Shown piece by piece: positions 9,598-18,837 of a stretch of 64,000 nucleotides of DNA; position 1 is the first letter of the stretch; each line of letters opens with the position of its first letter. This DNA comes from Hyphomicrobium_A sp963724945 (GTDB lineage Bacteria; Pseudomonadota; Alphaproteobacteria; Rhizobiales; Hyphomicrobiaceae), in contig CAVRWL010000003.1 of assembly GCA_963724945.1 (NCBI GenBank), forward strand, positions 682,001-746,000, in the 5' to 3' direction. The notes beneath the pieces are model-generated. The model did no database searches, had not been told where the DNA came from, and saw only the letters and a program-made list of their open reading frames with translations. The translations under genes and the position numbers were made by a program.

Positions 9598-10992
9598 TTA
9601 GTTCTTCGCCTTGTCCTTGGTGTCGGTGCCGGACGGCGGCGTCACGCTGGGAGTGGCACCGGCCGTCTTTGCATCCGTCGCGGTGCCGCGCAGGAAGGAG
9701 AGGGCATACTGAAGCTGCGTATCCTTCTCGGGCTCCTTGGCCACGTAAGCGGAGGAACCTGAGGTCTCCTTGACCTCTTTGCGATCCGCAGTCTCGTCCT
9801 CAGGATTCCTGAGATGCCCGCGCAGGCTCGCCTCTCCGCGCGCCTTTTCAATGGCGGCGGCCTTGGCCTTGAGGTCGTCGGGCAGCTCCTCATCCACGAC
9901 GATGTCGGGATCGATGCCTTTGGCCTGGATCGAGCGATTCGACGGTGTGTAGTAGCGCGCGGTGGTCAGGCGGATCGCTCCGTTGGCGCCGAGGGGGATG
10001 ATCGTCTGCACCGACCCCTTGCCGAACGAGCGCGTGCCGATGAGGGTCGCCCGCTTGTGGTCTTGAAGAGCGCCAGCGACGATCTCGGAGGCGGACGCGG
10101 ATCCGCCGTTGATCAGCACGACCATCTTCTTGCCGTCGGTCAGATCACCGGGATGGGCCTGGGCCCGCTGCGTTTCCTCGTTGTTGCGGCCCTTCGTCAG
10201 CACGATGGCGCCCTCATCGAGAAAATCGTCGGAGACGGCGATCGCCTGATCGAGCAGTCCGCCCGGGTTGTTGCGCAGGTCGATGACGTAGCCCTTGATG
10301 TTCTTCTCGCCGATCGACTTCTTGGCGTCCTCGATCGCCTTGACCAGGTTGGCGTGTGTCTGCTCGTTGAAGGTGGTAATCTTGATGTAGGCGACGTCGC
10401 CCTCGTCGTGCGCCTTGACGGGGTTGATGCGGATGATGTCGCGCACGACCTTGACGTCGAAGGGCTCATCGACGCCCTTGCGCACGACGGTGAGCGTGAT
10501 GGGCGTGTTGACCGGCCCGCGCATCTTCTCGACCGCCTGCTCCAGAGTGAGGCCGACGATCTGCTCGTTGTCGAGATGGGTGATGAGGTCATTGGCCTGC
10601 AGCCCGGCCTTGGCGGCGGGCGTGTCGTCGATGGGCGAGACGACCTTGATGACGCCGTTCTCCATGGTGACCTCGATGCCGAGCCCGCCGAACTCCCCGC
10701 GCGTCTGCACCTGCATGTCGCGGTAGTTCTTGGGGCTCAGGTAGGAGGAATGCGGGTCGAGCGACGACAGCATGCCGTTGATCGCCAACTCGATCAGCAT
10801 GGAGTCGTCGGGCTTCTCCACGTAATCGGAGCGTACGCGCTCGAGCACGTCGCCGAAGAGGTCGAGCTGCCTATAGAGCTCGGAATTGGAAGAGGTCGCC
10901 GAGTACGTCCGCGTGACGTTGAGGAGGGTGGTCGCGCCGGCGAGGCCGGTCATCAGCAGGAACGTCCAAAATGCGAATTCCGTCTTGCGCAT
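9598..10992 (-). CDS. ctpA: Carboxy-terminal processing protease CtpA (peptidase S41)
   Basis: A periplasmic Ser-Lys protease that trims envelope proteins and murein hydrolases. The ATG at 10990-10992 starts MRKTEFAFWTF, an N-terminal membrane or signal segment. The PDZ domain is at about residues 95-170 (FGGLGIEV...AAKAGLQANDLI). The catalytic serine is in GGSASASEIVAGALQDH and the lysine in GTRSFGKGSVQT. The C-terminal tail is long, charged and Pro/Thr-rich. Its ATG shares one base with the TAA of the upstream EnvC-like gene, so the two are translationally coupled. In other bacteria a Ctp protease with an M23/EnvC partner controls peptidoglycan turnover. Confidence 0.95.
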   Translation of the reverse strand: MRKTEFAFWTFLLMTGLAGATTLLNVTRTYSATSSNSELYRQLDLFGDVLERVRSDYVEKPDDSMLIELAINGMLSSLDPHSSYLSPKNYRDMQVQTRGEFGGLGIEVTMENGVIKVVSPIDDTPAAKAGLQANDLITHLDNEQIVGLTLEQAVEKMRGPVNTPITLTVVRKGVDEPFDVKVVRDIIRINPVKAHDEGDVAYIKITTFNEQTHANLVKAIEDAKKSIGEKNIKGYVIDLRNNPGGLLDQAIAVSDDFLDEGAIVLTKGRNNEETQRAQAHPGDLTDGKKMVVLINGGSASASEIVAGALQDHKRATLIGTRSFGKGSVQTIIPLGANGAIRLTTARYYTPSNRSIQAKGIDPDIVVDEELPDDLKAKAAAIEKARGEASLRGHLRNPEDETADRKEVKETSGSSAYVAKEPEKDTQLQYALSFLRGTATDAKTAGATPSVTPPSGTDTKDKAKN

Positions 10993-12422
10993 TATCCTTG
11001 CACCTTCTGATGACCCGGGACCCACCATGGGTCGGGATCGATGGGCGTCCCATCCTTGCGAAATTCAACGTAGAGGACAGGGGCGTTGTTCACGGCTGCA
11101 GTCTGGGGCTGCTGCGACCAGCCGCTCATTGTACCCACGGGCTCGGCGGCAAGAACAAACTGACCTGGTTGTACGTCAATCTGCGACAAACCCGCAAGTA
11201 GGACATGATAGCCGCCGCCCGCGTTGATTATCAAGAGTTGCCCGTAGCTGCGAAACTCACCAGCGTAAACAATCCAGCCATCACAAGGTGACGTGACTTG
11301 GGCGCCTTGGCGGGTTTCCAGCACAATTCCCTTCGATTGGCCCCCATACTGGGTCTTTTCGCCGAATTTAAGCACCTGTCGACCTTGTGCCGGCAACGGC
11401 AAGCGCCCCGTCGCCTGGGCGAAGGGAATCTCAGGCTTAATGCGCCCGGGGCTGCCCAAGGTTGTGCCGGGAGCGAGCTCGACCACGTCCGGCGACTTGG
11501 GCGGTATAGGCAAGACGGCAACTTGGGTGCCGTCTTTACCTTGGGGAACCGTCTCCCCGGGCTGGCTGCCCAAGGTGGGCCGCAACTTTGTCGCAGCCCG
11601 CCGCGTTTCCTCCTCGTAGGCACCCAGGCCCGTGTTCTGCTGCACCGCCTTGTCGAGACGCGAGATCAGCTCGTTGAGGTCCGTCACGCTGGCGGAGATA
11701 TCGGCGGCTGCAAGGCGCATGTTCTTCAACTCTGACTGGCGCGCATCGAGCGAAGCCTTCTTGGCCTCGAGCAGTCCCGCAAGACGCGTGCGCGAAGCCG
11801 TCAAGTGCGCCGTCTCCGCCTTGAGCTGGTCGCCTTGGGTGCGGATCTCGGTCATCACGCGCACGAGCTCGTTGAGGCGGGCGGTGAGAGCGCGCGCCTG
11901 ATTGCCGAGCTGGGGAAAGGCCGAGGCGAGCAACATGGCGCTCCGCACCATCTTGAGGGCGTCCTCGCGCTGCGTGATCAGTATCGGCGGTGGGTTGCGG
12001 CCCATGCGCTGCAAGGCGGCCAACAGCGTGGAGATCTGCCCGTTGCGCTGATTGAGCGACCCCTTGAGGATCTTCTCCTGGGCCGAGAGCTCGCGCAGGC
12101 GCGCCTCGATCGAGGTGAGCTGGCCTTCGCTCTTCTTGATGAGCGCGGCGGTCTCCACGAGCTTGATGTTGAGGTTCTCGCGTTCCTGAGCAAGCGTGTT
12201 GACGTCGCTTTGCAGCGACTTGGCGCGCTTTTGCACATTCTCAAGCTCTTTGCGCCGGTTCTGTAATTTCTTCTTGGCCTCCTCCGGCGTCGTCGGGGCC
12301 TTCTCGGTCGGCGGTGTCTGCGCCAAGGCGCTGCGTGTCGCGGGGGCGCCGGCGAGGACAAGCGCGGCAATCGTCGCACCGAGCAGGGACCGGGATCGCT
12401 TTTGAACGTTCGCGCGTTTCAA
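10992..12422 (-). CDS. EnvC-like murein hydrolase activator (coiled coil plus M23/LytM domain)
   Basis: Exported activator of cell-wall amidases. I prefer the TTG at 12422 (MKRANVQKR..., 476 aa) because GGGGGAAAG precedes it. A TTG at 12440 is possible but lacks a ribosome site. A signal peptide ends at about ALAQ. Residues 45-260 are two long coiled coils (EEAKKKLQNRRKELENVQKR... and SLDARQSELKN). The C-terminal LytM domain (FGEKTQYGGQSKGIVLETR ... VTSPCDGWIVYAGEFRSYGQ ... YHVLLAGL) lacks the full H-x3-D/HxH metal set, as expected for an activator and not an enzyme. It is coupled to ctpA. Confidence 0.9.
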   Translation of the reverse strand: MKRANVQKRSRSLLGATIAALVLAGAPATRSALAQTPPTEKAPTTPEEAKKKLQNRRKELENVQKRAKSLQSDVNTLAQERENLNIKLVETAALIKKSEGQLTSIEARLRELSAQEKILKGSLNQRNGQISTLLAALQRMGRNPPPILITQREDALKMVRSAMLLASAFPQLGNQARALTARLNELVRVMTEIRTQGDQLKAETAHLTASRTRLAGLLEAKKASLDARQSELKNMRLAAADISASVTDLNELISRLDKAVQQNTGLGAYEEETRRAATKLRPTLGSQPGETVPQGKDGTQVAVLPIPPKSPDVVELAPGTTLGSPGRIKPEIPFAQATGRLPLPAQGRQVLKFGEKTQYGGQSKGIVLETRQGAQVTSPCDGWIVYAGEFRSYGQLLIINAGGGYHVLLAGLSQIDVQPGQFVLAAEPVGTMSGWSQQPQTAAVNNAPVLYVEFRKDGTPIDPDPWWVPGHQKVQG

Positions 12423-12607
12423 CGGCAGTCTTTCCCCCAAGCGGTATGCGCGTCCGGCAGGGCAACTGAGGCGAGAATTGCGGCAATTATGGCGCGCGCA
12501 GTGTTGCCCGTCTCTTGCTGCGCGCGCCGGCGGTCCGCCCCGTCAGATACGGTTTGCCCCCGTTCCCGGAAACCTTTATGGGAATTGAGAACGGAGATCG
12601 AACGCTG

Positions 12608-12799
12608 ATGGAATACGTTCTTTACCATCTGGTGACGCTGGCCGTGCTGGCCGTGTTCGTCGTCTTGGCACTCGGGCTGTGGAATCTCACGCGCGGCAAG
12701 AGCCCGAACTTGAGCCAGAAACTGATGCGCTGGCGCGTCGGCCTGCAGTTCGTCGCGATCGTCATTATCATGCTCTTTGTGCTCGTCCACAATCATTGA
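12608..12799 (+). CDS. Small twin-transmembrane (HIG1-like) protein, 63 aa
   Basis: ATG at 12608 with CGGAGAT upstream. It has two membrane helices (LYHLVTLAVLAVFVVLALGLW and GLQFVAIVIIMLFVLVH, by position 4-25 and 45-61) separated by a basic loop containing the signature RGKSPNLSQKLMRWRV. This is the short HIG1/twin-TM family common in alphaproteobacteria, often beside cobalamin adenosyltransferase genes as here. HIG1 proteins in mitochondria associate with cytochrome oxidase. A similar bacterial role is inference. Confidence 0.85.
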   Translation: MEYVLYHLVTLAVLAVFVVLALGLWNLTRGKSPNLSQKLMRWRVGLQFVAIVIIMLFVLVHNH

Positions 12800-12884
12800 G
12801 CGAGAAGACAGCCGCTCACCTGCGCGGGCGACGCCAGAGTTGCGCTATACTGGCCAGGCAGGCTTCTGAGGACCGCCGGCGCGC

Positions 12885-13466
12885 ATGGTCGTACTAAGCA
12901 AAATCTACACCAAGACGGGAGATGCCGGCACGACCGCGCTCGGCAGCGGTGAGCGCGTGCCCAAGCACGCGCTGCGCATCGCCGCCTACGGCACCGTCGA
13001 CGAGACGAATGCGCACATCGGCATGGTGCGCGTGCATGTGGGCGGCGGCCAGCCCGGTCTCGACGGCAAGCTCATGCGTATTCAGAACGACCTCTTCGAT
13101 CTCGGCGCCGATCTGTGCGTGCCCGAGACGCCTCGCAAGCCCGACACCGAGCCGCTGCGCATCAGCGACGCGCAGGTGCAAAGGCTGGAGGAGGAGATCG
13201 ACGAGATGAATGCCGAGCTGCGGCCGTTGCGCTCTTTCGTGCTGCCGGGCGGATCGCCGCCGGCGGCGGCGCTGCACGTGGCGCGCACAGTGTGCCGGCG
13301 CGCCGAGCGCTTGATGGTCGAGCTCGCGAGCCAGCCCGGCGAGGTCGTTGCTGCGCCGGCGCTCAAGTACATCAATCGGCTATCCGATTTTCTCTTCGTC
13401 GCCAGCCGCTATGCGAACGACCGCGGTAAAAGCGACGTGCTTTGGGTGCCTGGACAGAACAGGTAG
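12885..13466 (+). CDS. Cob(I)alamin adenosyltransferase, PduO/MMAB type
   Basis: Transfers adenosyl from ATP to cob(I)alamin to make coenzyme B12. The N-terminal ATP site KIYTKTGDAGTTALGSGERV is unmistakable. DETNAHIG, the central helix pattern LFDLGADLC, and the C-terminal ALKYINRLSDFLFVASRYAN complete the PduO fold. Length 193 aa is normal. The ATG at 12885 lies 85 bases after the HIG1-like gene. B12 is needed here for mutases such as methylmalonyl-CoA mutase; none is in the window. Confidence 0.94.
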   Translation: MVVLSKIYTKTGDAGTTALGSGERVPKHALRIAAYGTVDETNAHIGMVRVHVGGGQPGLDGKLMRIQNDLFDLGADLCVPETPRKPDTEPLRISDAQVQRLEEEIDEMNAELRPLRSFVLPGGSPPAAALHVARTVCRRAERLMVELASQPGEVVAAPALKYINRLSDFLFVASRYANDRGKSDVLWVPGQNR

Positions 13467-13497
13467 CCCATAACCTCGGGCGCAGGGGGCAGCGAAC

Positions 13498-14196
13498 GTG
13501 TTCATTCCTCTTCACGACGACAACACGCTCAAGGCAATCCCCTTCCAGTACGTCACGGTCTCCATCATCGCGCTCAATGTGCTCGTCTTCATCCTCGAGG
13601 TCGGGGGATTGGATCAAGGCGAGGTCGCGAGCCTCGGCCTGACGCCGCGCGCGCTGTTTGATACGAGCTCGCTGCTGAGCCCAGAATCGGCGACGACGAA
13701 TGCGATCCCGCTGGCCGTAGGCGCGACGCTCCTCACCTACATGTTTTTGCACGCCAACATTTTTCACCTCGCCGGCAACATGATCTTCCTTTGGGTCTTC
13801 GGCGACAACGTCGAGGACGCCATGGGGCACGTGCGATTCCTGTTCTTCTATCTGGCGTGCGGCGTCTTCGCCGGGCTGCTGCATGCGTGGATGGCGCCCG
13901 ATTCCGGTCTGCCGCTCATCGGCGCCAGCGGAGCGGTCGCCGGCGTCATCGCGGCCTACCTGATGCTGCATCCGCGCGTCGGCGTCTGGGTGCTGGCGTT
14001 CAAGGTCATTCCGCTGCGCATCACGGCGGGCCTCGCGCTCGGCGTTTGGATCGCCATGCAGATCGCGATGATCGCGGTCGCCGACACTGGCCCCACGGCG
14101 TGGTGGGCCCACATCGGCGGCCTCATGGCGGGGGCCGTCCTCATCCTGTTTCTGCGCCGCCCGGGTGTGCCCCTGTTCGATACCGGCCTCGCGTGA
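13498..14196 (+). CDS. Rhomboid family intramembrane serine protease
   Basis: GTG start with CAGGGGG upstream, 232 aa. About six membrane helices can be counted. The rhomboid marks are HANIFHLAGNMIFLWVFGDN by position in helix 2, the catalytic serine in GASGAVAGVI, and the catalytic histidine in HIGGLMAG. The loop WVFGDNVEDAMG is characteristic of the bacterial subgroup. Such proteases cleave membrane proteins within the bilayer; the substrate is unknown. It follows the adenosyltransferase by 31 bases and may be cotranscribed. Confidence 0.92.
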   Translation: MFIPLHDDNTLKAIPFQYVTVSIIALNVLVFILEVGGLDQGEVASLGLTPRALFDTSSLLSPESATTNAIPLAVGATLLTYMFLHANIFHLAGNMIFLWVFGDNVEDAMGHVRFLFFYLACGVFAGLLHAWMAPDSGLPLIGASGAVAGVIAAYLMLHPRVGVWVLAFKVIPLRITAGLALGVWIAMQIAMIAVADTGPTAWWAHIGGLMAGAVLILFLRRPGVPLFDTGLA

Positions 14197-14430
14197 GGCT
14201 GCCGCCAGTGCCCTTCAGCGACGGCAGGTGGCAGCGGGCCGCGAAGGTTAACGGGCGCCCAATTGACTTGGCCCCGCCGCGCTCGTAGGTTGCGTTTCGC
14301 ACTTGCGAATAGCATGAGAAGGGCGGCGACTCGGGACCTTTTGAGTGCGGCAGGGCGAGATTCATCGCGCTGCACAACCGCCGGACCGAGGTCAGCACGC
14401 CCCTAGAGCACGCTTGGGGAGCCGACGGGC

Positions 14431-15186
14431 ATGAAGGTATTGGTGCCGGTCAAGCGAGTCGTTGACTTCAACGTCAAGATTTGGGTGAAGCCGGACGGCT
14501 CTGGCATCGACTTAGCGAACGTGAAGATGTCGATGAACCCCTTCGACGAGATCGCCGTCGAGGAGGCCGTGCGCCTTAAAGAGAAAGGCCTCGCCAAGGA
14601 GATTGTCATCGTGTCGGTCGGCCCGGCGAAGGCGCAGGACACGATCCGCTCCGCACTCGCGATCGGCGCCGACCGCGGCATCCTGGTCGAGACACCCGAC
14701 GACGCCACGATCGAGCCCCTCGCCGTCGCCAAGCTCCTCAAGGCCATCACGCAAGCGGAGAAGCCCGAGCTCATCATTCTCGGCAAGCAGGCGATCGACG
14801 ACGACTGCAACCAAACCGGACAGATGCTCGCCGCGCTGCTCGGCTGGCCGCAAGGCACCTTCGCCTCGAAGCTCGTTCCCGAGAGCGGCTCGGCCATCGT
14901 GACGCGTGAGGTGGACGGCGGCCTCGAGACGCTGAAGCTCAAGATGCCGGCCGTCGTCACGACCGACCTTCGCCTCAACGAGCCGCGCTATCCGACGCTG
15001 CCCAACATCATGAAGGCCAAGAAGAAGCCGCTCGACGTCAAGAAGCCCGCCGACTACGGCGTCGACATTGCGCCGCGTCTCAAGGTGATGCGCATAACCG
15101 AGCCCGCCAGCCGCAAGGCCGGCGTCAAGGTCGCAAACGTTGCCGAGCTGGTGGCGAAGCTCAAGACCGAGGCCGGGGTGCTCTGA
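14431..15186 (+). CDS. etfB: Electron transfer flavoprotein subunit beta
   Basis: EtfB binds AMP and, with EtfA, carries electrons from acyl-CoA dehydrogenases to ETF:quinone oxidoreductase. MKVLVPVKRVVDFNVKI, SMNPFDEIAVEEAVRLKEKG and VVTTDLRLNEPRYPTLPNIM are diagnostic. Length 251 aa. Its TGA overlaps the etfA ATG by one base (15186). About 234 non-coding bases precede it. Confidence 0.97.
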   Translation: MKVLVPVKRVVDFNVKIWVKPDGSGIDLANVKMSMNPFDEIAVEEAVRLKEKGLAKEIVIVSVGPAKAQDTIRSALAIGADRGILVETPDDATIEPLAVAKLLKAITQAEKPELIILGKQAIDDDCNQTGQMLAALLGWPQGTFASKLVPESGSAIVTREVDGGLETLKLKMPAVVTTDLRLNEPRYPTLPNIMKAKKKPLDVKKPADYGVDIAPRLKVMRITEPASRKAGVKVANVAELVAKLKTEAGVL

Positions 15187-16130
15187 TGGCCGTCCTCCTG
15201 CTCGCCGAGCACTCCAACGCAGCGCTCAGTGCTGCCACTGCCAAGACACTTGCAGCGGCGACGGCGCTGGGTGGGGAGGTCCACGTTCTCGTCGCGGGTC
15301 ACAACTGCAAGCCGGCGGCCGATGCGGCCGCCGAGCTTGCAGGCGTCGCCAAGGTGCTCATCGCCGACGCGCCGCAGCTCGAGCACGGGCTCGCCGAGGA
15401 GGTGGCGGCCCTGATCGTGCCGTTGATGAGCGGCTATGACGCGCTCGTTGCGCCCGCCACGACCATGGGCAAGAACATCTGCCCGCGCGTCGCGGCTGCG
15501 CTCGACGTCATGCAGATCTCCGATATCACCAAGGTGCTCTCGGCCGACACCTTCGAGCGGCCGATCTATGCCGGCAACGCCATCCAGACGGTGCAGTCGG
15601 GTGAGCCCAAGAAGGTCATAACGGTGCGGATCTCAGCGTTTCCGGCGGCCGCCGAGGGGGGCTCGGCGCCCATCGAGGCCATTACGGCGCCGGCTGCGGT
15701 CGGACTGTCGAGCTTCGAGAAGGCCGATCTCACGACGTCGGACCGGCCGGAGCTGGCGTCGGCGCGCATAGTGATCTCCGGCGGCCGCGGGCTGCAGTCG
15801 GGCGAGAACTTCAAGAAGCTCTTGGAGCCGGTCGCCGATGCGCTCGGTGCCGCGGTCGGCGCTTCGCGCGCCGCCGTCGATGCGGGCTTTGTGCCCAACG
15901 ACATGCAGGTGGGCCAGACCGGCAAGGTGGTGGCGCCGGACCTCTACATGGCGGTCGGCATATCGGGTGCGATCCAGCACCTCGCCGGCATGAAGGATTC
16001 GAAAGTCATCGTTGCGATCAACAAGGATGGCGAGGCGCCGATCTTCCAGGTGGCGGATTACGGTCTTGTTGCCGACCTCTTCCAAGCCCTGCCGGAGCTC
16101 GAAGCCGAGCTCAAGAAGGCCGGCCAATAA
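15186..16130 (+). CDS. etfA: Electron transfer flavoprotein subunit alpha
   Basis: EtfA holds the FAD of the heterodimer. The C-terminal FAD domain is clear: VISGGRGLQSGENFK, GASRAAVDAGFVPNDMQVGQTGK by pattern, YMAVGISGAIQHLAGMKDSK and VAINKDGEAPIFQVADYGLV. Length 314 aa. It is coupled to etfB by a one-base overlap. The TAA also overlaps an upstream candidate start of the next gene. Confidence 0.97.
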   Translation: MAVLLLAEHSNAALSAATAKTLAAATALGGEVHVLVAGHNCKPAADAAAELAGVAKVLIADAPQLEHGLAEEVAALIVPLMSGYDALVAPATTMGKNICPRVAAALDVMQISDITKVLSADTFERPIYAGNAIQTVQSGEPKKVITVRISAFPAAAEGGSAPIEAITAPAAVGLSSFEKADLTTSDRPELASARIVISGGRGLQSGENFKKLLEPVADALGAAVGASRAAVDAGFVPNDMQVGQTGKVVAPDLYMAVGISGAIQHLAGMKDSKVIVAINKDGEAPIFQVADYGLVADLFQALPELEAELKKAGQ

Positions 16131-16174
16131 TGCGGGAACAACTCGGGGCTCGGGGACAGAAGGACGCATCGGTC

Positions 16175-17104
<930 letters not shown>

Positions 17105-17127
17105 AGCGCGTTATCGGATCGATGACA

Positions 17128-17155
17128 AAGGGCGGCTCGAAAGCCGCCCTTTTTC
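17128..17155 (+). terminator. Rho-independent terminator after the etf operon
   Basis: A 10-bp stem (17128-17137 AAGGGCGGCT with 17142-17151) with a CGAA tetraloop is followed by a T-run. It lies between convergent genes and may also slow minus-strand transcripts from the GST gene. Confidence 0.93.
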
Positions 17156-17160
17156 TTGGC

Positions 17161-17799
17161 TCAGGCCGCCACGGCGGGTCGCGGCGGTGGCGCCGTCTCC
17201 CTCCAGCTGGGTAGCGCCGACAGCCGCTCGAACCAGCGCCCGATGTTCTTGTAGCCCGCGACCGGGAGCTTGGCCTGGTCGCTGTAGAAGAGGAATGAGC
17301 CCACCGTGAAGTCGGCGAGCGTGGGTGCGGAGCCCACGAGCCACTCGCGTTGCGCCAGGTGCCGATCGAGGAGGGCGGCCTCCTTGTGGAACGCCTCCGT
17401 CGCTTTGGCGACCATTGCGAGATCGGGCGGCCCCATGCCGAAGATGGCCTTCACCAGGTTCTGAAAAGTAAGCGGCGTGCAGGCGTCGGCGCTCCAATGC
17501 GCGCTCTGCCAGTTCTGCCAGCGCATGATGTCGGCGCGCGTGCCGGGATTGTCTGGCCATAACGTGTTGGGCTTCTTGCTGGCGAGATACTGCAGGATGG
17601 CGTCGGACTCCCACAGCACGAAATCTCCGTCGACGAGGGTCGGCGTGCGGCCCGCGGGATTAAGCGCGAGATACTCCGGAGTTTTGTTTTCGCCATTAGC
17701 GAAATCGAGGTTCTTATACTCGAGCGGAACGCCGAGGTGAGAAGCAACCGCCCGCACCTTCCAGGTTCGCGGCGAGCCGGCAAATCCATAAAGCTTCAT
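17161..17799 (-). CDS. Glutathione S-transferase family protein
   Basis: 212 aa. The N-terminal thioredoxin-like domain has MKLYGFAGSPRTWKVRAVAS by position, the cis-Pro segment NPAGRTPTLVDGDFVLWESDAILQYL, and ES for glutathione binding. The C-terminal helical domain has DRHLAQREWLVG and PTLADFTVGSFL. The N-terminal catalytic residue of this subgroup is probably Ser9 or Trp13; I cannot say which. It overlaps the stop of the SRPBCC gene by four bases, so the ArsR-SRPBCC-GST genes form one minus-strand unit. Confidence 0.9.
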   Translation of the reverse strand: MKLYGFAGSPRTWKVRAVASHLGVPLEYKNLDFANGENKTPEYLALNPAGRTPTLVDGDFVLWESDAILQYLASKKPNTLWPDNPGTRADIMRWQNWQSAHWSADACTPLTFQNLVKAIFGMGPPDLAMVAKATEAFHKEAALLDRHLAQREWLVGSAPTLADFTVGSFLFYSDQAKLPVAGYKNIGRWFERLSALPSWRETAPPPRPAVAA

Positions 17800-18272
17800 G
17801 ACGATCTCCTTTCTGATTCCATCGATCGGTCTTGCCGGGACAGGTAGCGACCCAGCCGCTCGAACGTTCCCGTCCAGCCGTGCTCGTGGCGGTCGCGGGC
17901 GTCCTCGTCGAAGAAGTGCTCATGCGTGATTGTCATGTCGGTGCCGTCGCCGGCGCTCTTTAGGCGCACCGTGACGAGCGATTCCCGTTCCGGAGTGCTC
18001 TCCCACGCCCAGGTGAAGACCAGCTTCTCGTTGGGCACGATCTGGCGATAGACGCCGCCGACGCGGTGCTGCTCGCCACTCGGCATCTGCATCACGATGC
18101 GGTAGCGGCCCCCGATCCTCAGATCGGTTTCGGAGACGAGGATCTTTCCCTCGTCGCTGGGCCCGAACCACTGCTTCAGCGCTTGCGGGTCCGTCCACGC
18201 CCGGAAGACCCTTTCGACCGGGACGGCGTAGTGACGCTTGAAGGTGAGGCTCGGTTTTTGGAGTGTTGCCAT
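17796..18272 (-). CDS. SRPBCC (AHSA1/START-like) domain protein
   Basis: 158 aa from the ATG at 18272 (MATLQKPSLTFKRHYAVP). It shows the AHSA1 pattern: PVERVFRAWTDPQALKQWFGP, the central YRIVMQMPSGEQHRVGGVYRQI, LVFTWAWES and the C-terminal HEHGWTGTFERLGRYL. The fold makes a hydrophobic ligand cavity; the ligand is unknown. It starts inside the 3' end of the ArsR gene (97-base overlap). The arrangement of an ArsR repressor with an AHSA1 protein is common and suggests that the repressor controls it. Confidence 0.9.
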   Translation of the reverse strand: MATLQKPSLTFKRHYAVPVERVFRAWTDPQALKQWFGPSDEGKILVSETDLRIGGRYRIVMQMPSGEQHRVGGVYRQIVPNEKLVFTWAWESTPERESLVTVRLKSAGDGTDMTITHEHFFDEDARDRHEHGWTGTFERLGRYLSRQDRSMESERRSS

Positions 18273-18601
18273 TGATCGCTCTCCAAATAGCGGCCGAGGG
18301 CATCGAGCCGCTCGGTCCAGAACTTCTCGTAGCGATTGAGCCACTGCGTGGCTTCCTCCAGCGGGGCAGGCACAAGCCGGCAGCGCACAGTGCGGCCCGT
18401 CTTGTCTCGCGTCACAAGCCCTGCATCGGCGAGCACGCCGATGTGCTTCATGATGTTGGGCAGTGAGACGGGAAACGGCTTTGCGAGCTCGCTGACGGTC
18501 AATTCCGGCGTTTGCGACAGCCGCAGCAGAATTTCGCGGCGGGTCGCGTCTGCGAGCGCAGAGAATGTGCGATTGAGCTTTGCCGGCTGATAGCTAACCA
18601 T
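18176..18601 (-). CDS. ArsR family transcriptional regulator
   Basis: 141 aa from the ATG at 18601, which lies inside a palindrome. The winged-helix pattern is typical of the ArsR group that accompanies AHSA1 genes: LNRTFSALADATRREILLRLS, VSELAKPFPVSLPNIMKHIGVL, then GLVTRDKTGRTVRCRL and the tail WLNRYEKFWTERLDALGRYL. No metal-binding cysteine motif is seen. The frame runs 97 bases into the SRPBCC gene with a Ser/Arg-rich end, longer than usual. The longer upstream frame (to 18784) is non-coding in appearance. Confidence 0.88.
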   Translation of the reverse strand: MVSYQPAKLNRTFSALADATRREILLRLSQTPELTVSELAKPFPVSLPNIMKHIGVLADAGLVTRDKTGRTVRCRLVPAPLEEATQWLNRYEKFWTERLDALGRYLESDQWQHSKNRASPSSVTTPSRSKGSSGRGRTRKR

Positions 18602-18612
18602 ATGGTTAACTA
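18591..18612. promoter_or_regulatory. Putative ArsR operator spanning the start codon
   Basis: A 22-base near-perfect palindrome (two mismatches as a pair), centred on CCATATGG, overlaps the ATG of the arsR gene. Position and symmetry fit autorepression by a dimeric ArsR protein. This is an inference from symmetry only. Confidence 0.55.
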
Positions 18613-18837
18613 TTATCCGGACGGCGTGCTCCGTCAAGCCGAAATACAGAAATGCGCGAGGCCGGTCGGGATGGGCCCGTGGCACTAGCTTTCCCGCCGG
18701 CCCCGTGCCCCCGCTCGGTGTCTGCGCCGTGCCGGACGGAGGGAGCCGCCGCAGAGCGACGCTGGCAGCCGACGCGAAGTCCATTCACTCGAGGAGTGAG
18801 ACGGGCAGCCGCGTTTGGCTGCTGCCCGCCAGGCCCG

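Noticed and set aside
9814..11010. A 398-residue open frame on the plus strand opposite ctpA
   Set aside because: It is an antisense shadow of a GC-rich gene; composition is repetitive V/D/G/R and no family is recognisable. The same applies to long frames opposite yidC, the disulfide reductase and nosR.
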